Positions 1-7,980 of a stretch of DNA of 64,000 bases are shown piece by piece. The DNA lies in the NCBI GenBank assembly GCA_002354805.1, contig DEMH01000004.1:230966-294965 (forward strand), given 5' to 3'. The stretch comes from Gammaproteobacteria bacterium UBA2675. GTDB taxonomy: Bacteria; Pseudomonadota; Gammaproteobacteria; Pseudomonadales; Pseudohongiellaceae. The translations under genes and the position numbers were made by a program. The notes beneath the pieces are model-generated. The model ran no database searches. It had not been told where the DNA came from and saw nothing but the letters and a program-made list of their open reading frames with translations. Positions within the stretch are counted from its first letter, which is position 1. Each line of letters begins with the position of its first letter.

Positions 1-306
1 TTCTACGCGCTGAAAACCGACTCACTGGCGGAGGGGCAGCGCCCCCAGATCAAGATCGGTATCGGCAAGTTTTTTGATTCGATATGGATCAAGATAGAGC
101 ACAAAGGACAGGTGCTGAGCGAGCAGGCTCAGGTTTGCATTTTTGAGCCCTTCTTCGCGTCCGCCGATGGCGCAGAGGCGTGCCCGGTTGAACAGCGCCT
201 CTCGTACCCGTACTTTATTGTCACTGAGCATCATCGGGGCCATATGTCCGTCACCTCGGATGAAAGCCTCGGCACGACATTCAATATTCAGTTGTCACTG
301 GTCTAA
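1..306 (+). CDS. Sensor histidine kinase-like protein, C-terminal fragment
   Basis: The frame is open from the first base, so the start lies outside the window. The 101 visible residues align by eye with the end of a histidine-kinase ATPase domain: the F-box IFEPFF and the closing GTTFNIQLSL strand are clear. The glycine boxes that bind ATP are poor. Where DxGxG is expected the text reads IKIEHKGQVL, and the G2 box lacks the GxGLGL pattern. This may be a catalytically weak or dead kinase, or the domain of a related ATPase. The stop codon overlaps the convergent gene by 12 bases. Family assignment is fairly sure; activity is unknown. Confidence 0.6.
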   Translation, partial: FYALKTDSLAEGQRPQIKIGIGKFFDSIWIKIEHKGQVLSEQAQVCIFEPFFASADGAEACPVEQRLSYPYFIVTEHHRGHMSVTSDESLGTTFNIQLSLV

Positions 307-2775
307 TGTTGGCGCGCGGCGCTGTGGCCACGCCTGCTCGATGGCGTGGCCAATCGACAGCAGACGTACATCGCTCATATAGCCGCCCAGCAGCTCGATT
401 CCCATCGGCAGGCCATCCGCAGAAAATCCGACCGGCACAGAAAGTGCCGGGTAGCCCGCATTTGCGCTGAGGCTGCAGTTGTTGCCTGGCTGGCTTTCAC
501 CTGTCAGCACTGGCAGTGCGCCAATGGGTGGGTAGGCAATCACGTCCAGGTCATGCATTGCCATCACTGAATCAATGGCCGCCTGTAAGGGCAGACGAGC
601 TGCCAGAGCCTGGCGGTAAGCTTCCGGGTCCTGTTCGCCGGCAGCGCTTCGTTGCAGCAGGGTGGCGACGGCGTCATGATACAGGCCACTTTCCACAATG
701 CTTTGCAATGTCGGGTAGCGCGCACTGCCGAAGGTCTGGAGGTAGTGGTCCAGGTCAGCTTCGAATTCGTGTCCAATCAGGCCTGAGGCGCTGATCAGGG
801 CGGACATGTCCTCAATCGAAACATCAATTATCTCCGCGCCAAGTCTATCCAGTTGCCTGAAAGCCCGCGCCATCATCTGTGCAACTTCGGGAGTCGCGCT
901 ATCCATATAATTGCTTAGACGGCCAACACGCAGCCCCTCGATGTCTGCAGTCTGCAGCTGACGCTGGAACTGCGGACGACTGCGGCTCAGCATGACAGCG
1001 GTTGCCTCATCTAGCGGGTCGTAGCCAGTGGTCAAATCCAGGACGATGGCAATATCTTCAATGTGGCGCGCCAGCGGACCACCGACATCCGGCGTGCTGG
1101 CCAGCGGCATGATGCCATAAATGCTGCTCAGACCTTTGCTGGGACGCAGTCCTGCCAGATTGTTGAAGGCCGCCGGAATACGGATTGAGCCACAGGTATC
1201 GGAGGCGGTTGCGATGGTGGCGAAACCGGCGGCCACAGCAGCCGCAGAGCCACCACTGGATCCGCCTGGCACTCTTTCTGGGTTGTAAGGGTTTCGCGTC
1301 TGCCCACCCAGCGAGCTGATGGATGTGATGCCATAGGCAAATTCATGCAGATTGGTTTTGCCCAGTATCACGGCGCCCGCTTCCCGCAGCAGCCTTAGCT
1401 GCGTGGCTTCAGCACTGGGGGTAAAGTCTGCCAGTGCCCGCGATGCGCCAGTCGTTGGCATATCTGTTGTGTTGTAGTTGTCCTTCAGTAATATCGGGAT
1501 GCCATGCAACAGGCTGCGCGGTCCACTGAACTGACGTTCTGCGTCCAGTCGCCGGGCCTGCGCTACAGCATCCGGATTCAGCGTGATGATTGTGTTCAGC
1601 GCTGGGCCCTGATCATCGTACCGGCTGATTCTGCCCAGCATGTGCCGAACAAGCTGTTCCGCGCTGAGCGTGCCAGTTGCCATCTGTTGCTGCAGGCTCA
1701 GGATGGATTGCTCACCATGGTCGCTGGTTTCTGGTTCAACAGCCGCCTGTGGTGCAGGAAGTGGAAGATTTTCAGTGGCCAGAATGGTGCGCAAACGGTC
1801 AGGGTAATCGGTAATGATGCCATCAACGCCGATGCTTATCAGATGTGCCATGGTGGCCGTGTCATTGATGGTCCAGGGGATCACCCTTAATCCCAGCGTT
1901 TGCGCCTGCGTGACCATCTCTGGCGTGGTGAAAGGCTGGTAGTTGGCGTCTGTCACGCTGGCATCCTGCGGGAGCCCGTGCACAGGAGAGATTGCATCAG
2001 CGCCAAACGACGCGGCGGCGGCTGGCAGATTGCAGTCAAAATCGTCCATGTCGATGCCGCCAGTCCACGGCGAGGCACCGGGCATACCACACTGCAGGAA
2101 CGACTGCGCATTGGACAACGCAATAATGGGCAATTCAGGTGCCAGCTCACGCACGCGCATCAGGGCGCCCCAGTCAAAACTCTGGATGCTCACCTGACCC
2201 TGCATGCCGTGCCGGTAAATCTGGTCGATCACGGCCTGCACAAAGACCTCACGCGGCGCTGTCTCTTCTGGTGCACCGGCCTCGACTTTGGTCTCGATGT
2301 TCAGCATGACATCGAAGGCGCGATGGCGTTTGACCAGATCGAAGACTTCGCTGAGCAGAACCAGCCGGGCGCCAGGCACCGTCTGTTGACTGGCATGGGC
2401 AGATGCCCGCTGCGAACCACAATCCAGTGTCCTCACCTGAGACCAGCTCAGGTCTTTTATGTATTTGCCCACGTAGGGAAACTGCGGATCGTCTGCTGTG
2501 GCAGGGGCAGTATCCAGGCAGCGGTGCGGCAGCACCTGACGATCATGAGTGACAACCACATAACCGTCGGCCGTAACCTGAGTATCCAGCTCGAGCGTGC
2601 TGACACCCAGCTCAAGCGCATTGGCAAAAGCCTGCAGTGTGCTTTCGGTCACCAGCCCCAGACCGCCGCGGTGGGCCTGCAGGTCAAAATCAGTGTTGTC
2701 GGACGGCTGGGCGACGACCAGAGTGCTGGTTGTCAGTAGCAGTAACAGCGCAGATATCGAAAGCAGATTTGGCAT
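295..2775 (-). CDS. Secreted glycerophosphodiester phosphodiesterase-amidase fusion
   Basis: One uninterrupted frame encodes two enzymes. After a Sec-type signal peptide (hydrophobic run, cut near VVA-Q) comes a GDPD domain of about 300 residues with the metal/catalytic motif QAHRGG and LELDTQVTADG. It should hydrolyse glycerophosphodiesters to glycerol 3-phosphate and an alcohol. The second half, about 450 residues, is an amidase-signature hydrolase: Lys in LLKDNYN, the GGSSGGS loop and nucleophile Ser in DTCGSIRIPA form the Ser-cisSer-Lys triad. I chose the ATG at 2775 because it directly precedes the signal peptide; a TTG start at 2808 is possible. Both domains look intact. The likely place of action is the periplasm. 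Confidence 0.85.
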   Translation of the reverse strand: MPNLLSISALLLLLTTSTLVVAQPSDNTDFDLQAHRGGLGLVTESTLQAFANALELGVSTLELDTQVTADGYVVVTHDRQVLPHRCLDTAPATADDPQFPYVGKYIKDLSWSQVRTLDCGSQRASAHASQQTVPGARLVLLSEVFDLVKRHRAFDVMLNIETKVEAGAPEETAPREVFVQAVIDQIYRHGMQGQVSIQSFDWGALMRVRELAPELPIIALSNAQSFLQCGMPGASPWTGGIDMDDFDCNLPAAAASFGADAISPVHGLPQDASVTDANYQPFTTPEMVTQAQTLGLRVIPWTINDTATMAHLISIGVDGIITDYPDRLRTILATENLPLPAPQAAVEPETSDHGEQSILSLQQQMATGTLSAEQLVRHMLGRISRYDDQGPALNTIITLNPDAVAQARRLDAERQFSGPRSLLHGIPILLKDNYNTTDMPTTGASRALADFTPSAEATQLRLLREAGAVILGKTNLHEFAYGITSISSLGGQTRNPYNPERVPGGSSGGSAAAVAAGFATIATASDTCGSIRIPAAFNNLAGLRPSKGLSSIYGIMPLASTPDVGGPLARHIEDIAIVLDLTTGYDPLDEATAVMLSRSRPQFQRQLQTADIEGLRVGRLSNYMDSATPEVAQMMARAFRQLDRLGAEIIDVSIEDMSALISASGLIGHEFEADLDHYLQTFGSARYPTLQSIVESGLYHDAVATLLQRSAAGEQDPEAYRQALAARLPLQAAIDSVMAMHDLDVIAYPPIGALPVLTGESQPGNNCSLSANAGYPALSVPVGFSADGLPMGIELLGGYMSDVRLLSIGHAIEQAWPQRRAPTLDQ

Positions 2776-2870
2776 TGTCTTGGCCTGAGTTGTGATTTTT
2801 TTGGGCAATGTGCTGCTGGCTAGTCTATACCACTATTGCAGGCTTCATTAATACACAGGGAGTAAGTGTG

Positions 2871-3128
2871 ATGCGAGAGTTGAGTGTGCAGGAGATTGAG
2901 ATGGTGGGTGGGGGTGGCTGGCTCGATCCGATGGAGGTGGCGATAAGTTATTCCTCAACAGCGATAGGCGCAGGAGTCGGTATGGCAGTCGCTGGTCCAG
3001 CTGGTGGAGTAGCTGGAGCCGTCGTTGGTTTTGGATTGGGTTTGGCAATGTCGACTGGCTATTCATTGGCGACGGGACCAGACGGCGCCTACCGGGATGA
3101 CGGTATGTCATGTCATATGACGAGTTAA
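2871..3128 (+). CDS. Bacteriocin-like peptide with double-glycine leader
   Basis: An 85-residue peptide begins MRELSVQEIEMVGG, a close match to the LSxxELxxVxGG leader of class II bacteriocins and microcins that is cut after Gly-Gly by a C39-peptidase ABC exporter. The rest is small and glycine/alanine rich, with several GxxxG-type spacings (for example GAGVGMAVAGPAGG) that suit a membrane-inserting helix. A ribosome site AGGGAG at 2857-2862 lies 8 bases before the ATG; a longer start at 2808 has no such site. No exporter gene is visible nearby, so secretion would need one elsewhere. Antibacterial activity is inferred from the leader and composition only. Confidence 0.65.
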   Translation: MRELSVQEIEMVGGGGWLDPMEVAISYSSTAIGAGVGMAVAGPAGGVAGAVVGFGLGLAMSTGYSLATGPDGAYRDDGMSCHMTS

Positions 3129-3213
3129 TTCTCTTTCTCGGTCCGGACGTCATACTGTGTCGTTCGGACCGCTCAACTGAGAGATTTATTTGGTCAAATA
3201 ACGAGATAAACCC

Positions 3214-3537
3214 ATGAAATTAAATAAGAATTCAGGGGTCGACAACGCGCTGATTCAGGAGGCGTCGAGGCACGCATCGCGTGGCCCTCAGGCGACGCTT
3301 TATCATCTTCTTTTTCCGATAAGTCTGATTTCAAGCTTTGCTGTTTTCTATTTGCTCCCATTGCTAGTCAGTTTGTATGTTGTGTCTGCGCCTTTTGCGG
3401 AGTTTATTCGAGCCTACTTAAACTGGAGTGTTCCGGTCATCGCACTCAGCAGCTTCTTTAGCTACTCGTGGGCCCGCAAAAAAATACTTGCCCCTTACAT
3501 CCGATCGCTCATCAATGACACACGCCCCAACGAGTAA
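3214..3537 (+). CDS. Small membrane protein, possible immunity protein
   Basis: A 107-residue protein with a polar N-terminus, then two hydrophobic segments (about residues 30-58 and 68-88) and a basic tail with WARKK. I recognise no family. It follows the double-glycine peptide by 85 bases in the same direction, where immunity proteins of class II bacteriocins usually lie, and these are often small membrane proteins. That role is inferred from position and topology alone. Its codon use is more AT-rich than the flanking genes, as is common for acquired genes. Confidence 0.5.
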   Translation: MKLNKNSGVDNALIQEASRHASRGPQATLYHLLFPISLISSFAVFYLLPLLVSLYVVSAPFAEFIRAYLNWSVPVIALSSFFSYSWARKKILAPYIRSLINDTRPNE

Positions 3538-3698
3538 CTGAAGAACGACACGAATTGGCGCAATACCTGATGAATAAAACGTCGCGTGTATACCTCCAAC
3601 TGCCTGAAAATCTTGGAGGGCACGCGAAAATCAAGTAAATTCGTATCCCATTAATGGAGTGTTGCCGACTTCTGCAGGCAACAGGGATGCGAAATGCC

Positions 3699-6470
3699 AT
3701 GACAGAAGCGCCAAATCAGAACCCCGAACAACGCGCTCGTGATCAGATCGATAAACGCCTGATCGAGGCGGGTTGGGTGGTGCAGGGCAACAAGGCCATC
3801 AACTTCAGCGCCAGCCTCGGCGTTGCCGTCCGCGAATTCCAGACCGACGTCGGCCCCGCCGACTACGCCCTGTTCATCAATGGCAAGGCAGTTGGCATCA
3901 TCGAAGCCAAACCCGATGACTGGGGTCACAAGATCACCACCGTGGAGCAGCAGTCCGAAGGCTACGCCACGGCCAAACTGAAGTGGGTCAACAATCAGGA
4001 GCCGCTGCGCTTCGTTTACGAAAGCACCGGCGTCATCACCCGCTTCACCGACCGTAACGACCCCAAACCCCGCTCCCGCGAAGTGTTCAGTTTCCACCGC
4101 CCGGAAACACTGGCGGAATGGCTGAGCCAACAAGAGACCCTGCGCGCCCGTCTGCAGCACCTGCCAGCCCTGAACCCGGACGGCCTGCGCGATTGCCAGA
4201 TAACTGCCATCACCAACCTGGATGAGTCCTTTCGGCAGGACAGGCCCCGCGCCCTGGTGCAAATGGCCACCGGCTCCGGAAAAACCTTTACCGCCATCAC
4301 TTCCGTGTACCGCTTGCTCAAACACGCCAACGCCAAACGCGTGCTGTTTCTGGTGGACACAAAAAACCTGGGTGAACAGGCAGAGCAGGAATTCATGTCC
4401 TACCTGCCCAACGACGACAATCGCAAGTTCACCGAGCTGTACAATGTGCAGCGCCTGAAATCCTCATCGGTAGCCAAGGACAGTCAGGTCTGCATCAGCA
4501 CCATCCAGCGCATGTACTCCCTGCTCAAGGACGAACCACTGGACGAAGTCGTGGAAGAGATCAACCCGGCCGAGCAATTCACCAAACCCAAAGAAGCCGT
4601 GCCGGTGGGCTACAACGCCAAAATCCCGCCCGAGTTTTTCGACATCATTGTCATCGACGAATGCCACCGCTCCATCTACAACCTGTGGCGTCAGGTGATC
4701 GAATATTTTGACGCCTACCTGATCGGCCTGACCGCCACGCCGGATAACCGCACCTACGGCTTCTTCAAAAAGAACGTGGTCAGCGAATACGACCACGAAA
4801 AAGCCGTGGCCGATGGTGTCAATGTCGGCAACGAAATCTATATCATCGAAACCGAGCGCAGCAAAAGCGGCGGCACGGTGGAAGCCAAACAACAGGTGGA
4901 AAAACGCGAACGGCTGACACGCAAAAAACGCTGGGAAGTGCAGGACGAACCGGAAACCTACACCGCCAAACAGCTCGACCGCGACATCGTCAACCCGGAT
5001 CAGATCCGCACCATCATCCGCACCTTCCGCGACAAGTTGCCGGAGATTTTCCCCGGCAGGCAGGAAGTGCCCAAAACCCTGATCTTCGCCAAAACTGACA
5101 GCCACGCCGACGACATCATCCAGACCGTGCGCGAGGAATTTGGCGAGGGCAACGAGTTCTGCAAAAAGATTACCTACAAGATAGAAGAAGACCCCAAGTC
5201 CGTGCTGGCGCAGTTTCGCAACGATTACAACCCGCGTATTGCCGTTACCGTGGACATGATTGCCACCGGCACCGATGTGCGCCCGCTGGAATGCCTGCTG
5301 TTCATGCGCGATGTGAAAAGCCGCAACTACTTTGAACAGATGAAAGGCCGCGGCACCCGCACCCTGGACGCCGATGGCCTGAAGAAGGTCACGCCTTCGG
5401 CCAACAGCGCCAAGACGCACTATGTGATTGTCGATGCCATCGGCGTCACCAAATCCCTGAAAACCGCCAGCCAACCGCTGATCACCAAACCCTCCGTGCC
5501 GCTGAAAGACCTGGCCATGGGCGTGATGATGGGCGCGCGCGATGAAGACACCGTGTCCTCACTGGCCGGGCGCCTCTCGCGGCTGGACCGGCAACTGGAC
5601 AATCATGAACAGCAACGCATCCAGAAAGCTGCCGGTGGTGCCAGCCTCAAACACATCATCAGCGAGCTGCTGCAGGCCATTGACCCCGACACCGTGGATC
5701 AACGCGCCTGCCAGCTTGCCGGTGTGCCGGAAACCAGCGACGCGGGAGAAGACGCCCGCGACAAGGCCCGTGATGAACTGGTAGGCAAGGCCGCCAGCGT
5801 GCTCAACGGCGAACTGATAGAACTGATTGACAGCATCCGCCGCGACAAGGAGCAAACCATAGTTCACGACGATCTGGATAGTGTGCTTCGCGCCGAATGG
5901 GATGGTGACACCGAAGCCAACGCCCAGGCACTGACGCAGGAATTCCGCGATTACCTGCAGCAAAATCAGGACGAGATTGAAGCCCTGTCCATCTACTTCA
6001 GTCAACCCGCCCGGCGCAGCGAAATCACCTACCAGATGATCCGCGAACTGCTCGACCGCCTGAAACAGGACCGCCCCAAACTCGCCCCGCTTCGCGTGTG
6101 GTCAGCCTACGCCCATCTGGACAAATACAAAGGAGAAAACCCCATCAGCGAACTCACCGCCCTGGTGGCGCTTATCCGCCGCGTCTGCGGACTGGACACT
6201 ACGCTTTCCACCTACGCCGCCACCGTACGCCGCAACTTCCAGAGCTGGGTCATGCAACACCACAGCGGTGCCGGCGAAAAATTCAACGACGAACAAATGG
6301 CCTGGCTGCACATGATCCGCGACCATGTCATCAGCTCCTTCCACATCGAACGCGACGACCTGGAAATGGCGCCGTTTGATGCCAAGGGCGGGATGGGAAG
6401 AATGTACCAGTTGTTTGGTGACAGCATGGATGCGGTGATTGAGGAATTGAATCGGGAGTTGGTGGCGTGA
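3699..6470 (+). CDS. hsdR: Type I restriction enzyme, R (motor/nuclease) subunit
   Basis: About 923 residues. The N-terminal PD-(D/E)xK nuclease is seen as GPADYALF followed by GIIEAK. The superfamily 2 translocase follows with Walker A MATGSGKTF, the box DECHRS and GLTATPDNRT, then the helicase C-terminal half (KGRGTRTLD) and an EcoEI/EcoAI-like C-terminal region. In complex with HsdM and HsdS it pumps DNA with ATP and cuts unmethylated DNA at a distance. I prefer the start MTEAPNQ at 3699 (AGGG 12 bases before); 3687 and 3654 are alternatives. It overlaps hsdS by the four bases GTGA. No interruption is seen. Confidence 0.95.
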   Translation: MTEAPNQNPEQRARDQIDKRLIEAGWVVQGNKAINFSASLGVAVREFQTDVGPADYALFINGKAVGIIEAKPDDWGHKITTVEQQSEGYATAKLKWVNNQEPLRFVYESTGVITRFTDRNDPKPRSREVFSFHRPETLAEWLSQQETLRARLQHLPALNPDGLRDCQITAITNLDESFRQDRPRALVQMATGSGKTFTAITSVYRLLKHANAKRVLFLVDTKNLGEQAEQEFMSYLPNDDNRKFTELYNVQRLKSSSVAKDSQVCISTIQRMYSLLKDEPLDEVVEEINPAEQFTKPKEAVPVGYNAKIPPEFFDIIVIDECHRSIYNLWRQVIEYFDAYLIGLTATPDNRTYGFFKKNVVSEYDHEKAVADGVNVGNEIYIIETERSKSGGTVEAKQQVEKRERLTRKKRWEVQDEPETYTAKQLDRDIVNPDQIRTIIRTFRDKLPEIFPGRQEVPKTLIFAKTDSHADDIIQTVREEFGEGNEFCKKITYKIEEDPKSVLAQFRNDYNPRIAVTVDMIATGTDVRPLECLLFMRDVKSRNYFEQMKGRGTRTLDADGLKKVTPSANSAKTHYVIVDAIGVTKSLKTASQPLITKPSVPLKDLAMGVMMGARDEDTVSSLAGRLSRLDRQLDNHEQQRIQKAAGGASLKHIISELLQAIDPDTVDQRACQLAGVPETSDAGEDARDKARDELVGKAASVLNGELIELIDSIRRDKEQTIVHDDLDSVLRAEWDGDTEANAQALTQEFRDYLQQNQDEIEALSIYFSQPARRSEITYQMIRELLDRLKQDRPKLAPLRVWSAYAHLDKYKGENPISELTALVALIRRVCGLDTTLSTYAATVRRNFQSWVMQHHSGAGEKFNDEQMAWLHMIRDHVISSFHIERDDLEMAPFDAKGGMGRMYQLFGDSMDAVIEELNRELVA

Positions 6471-7915
6471 GTGGTGTTGAGAAACTATGGGATATTCCCG
6501 ATACATGGGAATGGCTGAATATGAGTGATCTTGGAGATGTGGTTGGGGGTGGAACTCCTGCAAGTAAAGAACCTGCGTACTGGGGTGGCAACATCAACTG
6601 GATTTCACCAGCAGACTTGACTGGATACAACCATAAAACAATAACCAAAGGTGCGAAATCGTTGACGGAGCTAGGGCTAAAAAATTGCTCAGCTAAAGTG
6701 ATGCCAGCAGGCAGCGTACATTTCTCATCACGAGCACCGATTGGATATGTTGTGATTAGCTCGCTACCGATGTCTACCAATCAAGGGTTCAAGAGTCTGG
6801 TACCTCGAGATGGCGTGCTTAATGAATATGTTTACTACTATCTCAAAGGCGCGAAGCAGCTAGCCGAAAAGCGAGCTAGCGGTACCACTTTCCTGGAACT
6901 TTCTGGAAAAGCATTTGGCCAGTTACCTGTGCCGCTGCCACCATTTGATGATCAAAAGCGAATAGTAAAGAAAATTGAAACGTTGCTGTCCGAGTTGGAC
7001 AAAGGCATTGAATCACTCAAAACCGCCCGCGAACAACTCAAAGTCTACCGCCAGGCCGTCCTCAAATACGCCTTCGAAGGCAAACTTACCGCCCAATGGC
7101 GGGAAGAAAACAAAGACAAACTCGAGTCCCCCGAACAACTCCTCGCCCGCATCCAGCATGAACGCGAAGCACGCTACCAGCAGCAGTTGGGAGAATGGAA
7201 GGCTGCGGTCAAGTCGTGGGAGGTTGATGGTAAGGAAGGGAAGAAGCCGGGGAAGCCGACATTGAAAGAGTTGGTCCAACTTTCAGAGAATGAGATAGAG
7301 CAACTACCACCTCTACCCGAAGGGTATGTTTATACCTATCTCGCCAATGTGGGTGAACTGGGGCGTGGTAAGTCAAAACATAGACCTCGAAATGATCCTC
7401 GGCTTTTCGGAGGGGTATATCCCTTTCTTCAAACCGCTGAAGTGAAATCCGCAAGCCGTGTAATTAACTCCTACGAGCAGACGTATAGTGAATTTGGCTT
7501 GTCTCAGAGTTATCTTTGGCCAAAGGGGACGCTATGCATAACTATTGCTGCGAACATCGCTGAAACTGCTTTTCTAGGGTTTGATGCATGCTTTCCTGAC
7601 AGTGTGGTGGGATTTACAGCGCTCGAAGGCGCTGTCCTTCCCGAATATATTGAACTTTTCATTAAAGCAGTTCGGGTGCGAATCGAAGCTTATGCGCCCG
7701 CAACCGCCCAAAAAAATATCAACCTATCAACATTAGAAAGTTTGGTTGTGCCGCTATGCTCGATTGATGAACAGAAATACTTGATCGAGCAAATTGAGTC
7801 GCGGTTTTCGATTATTGAGAAAAATGAAGCTGAGATAGATGCTGCGGTTGTACGAGCCTATACGCTTCGCCAGTCAATTCTTAAGGAAGCCTTCAGTGGC
7901 GAGCTTGCAGCCTAA
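6467..7915 (+). CDS. hsdS: Type I restriction enzyme, S (specificity) subunit
   Basis: A 482-residue HsdS with the usual two-fold plan: target recognition domain 1 (about residues 1-155), a central conserved helix region (LSELDKGIESLKTAREQL), target recognition domain 2 (about 285-430) and a distal conserved helix ending LKEAFSGEL. It starts with GTG overlapping the hsdR stop, with GGGAG at 6454-6458 eight bases upstream. The two recognition domains are visibly more AT-rich than the conserved helices, which fits domain exchange between specificity genes. Its methylase partner hsdM is not next to it but 11 kb downstream. Confidence 0.93.
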   Translation: MSGVEKLWDIPDTWEWLNMSDLGDVVGGGTPASKEPAYWGGNINWISPADLTGYNHKTITKGAKSLTELGLKNCSAKVMPAGSVHFSSRAPIGYVVISSLPMSTNQGFKSLVPRDGVLNEYVYYYLKGAKQLAEKRASGTTFLELSGKAFGQLPVPLPPFDDQKRIVKKIETLLSELDKGIESLKTAREQLKVYRQAVLKYAFEGKLTAQWREENKDKLESPEQLLARIQHEREARYQQQLGEWKAAVKSWEVDGKEGKKPGKPTLKELVQLSENEIEQLPPLPEGYVYTYLANVGELGRGKSKHRPRNDPRLFGGVYPFLQTAEVKSASRVINSYEQTYSEFGLSQSYLWPKGTLCITIAANIAETAFLGFDACFPDSVVGFTALEGAVLPEYIELFIKAVRVRIEAYAPATAQKNINLSTLESLVVPLCSIDEQKYLIEQIESRFSIIEKNEAEIDAAVVRAYTLRQSILKEAFSGELAA

Positions 7916-7980
7916 CGTGCTCCGCTTTCTGAAAAAATGGTACATGGTTTGAGTGTCATCTGCCATGGGGAGGAGGTAAT

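Noticed and set aside
1900..2739. 279-codon plus-strand frame inside the GDPD part of the fusion gene
   Set aside because: Antisense to an unmistakable enzyme domain; no motif or start signal.
4464..5474. 336-codon minus-strand open frame inside hsdR
   Set aside because: It is a mirror of the GC-rich codon pattern of hsdR, with repetitive FxxVxxFxxH composition, no ribosome site and no recognisable motif.
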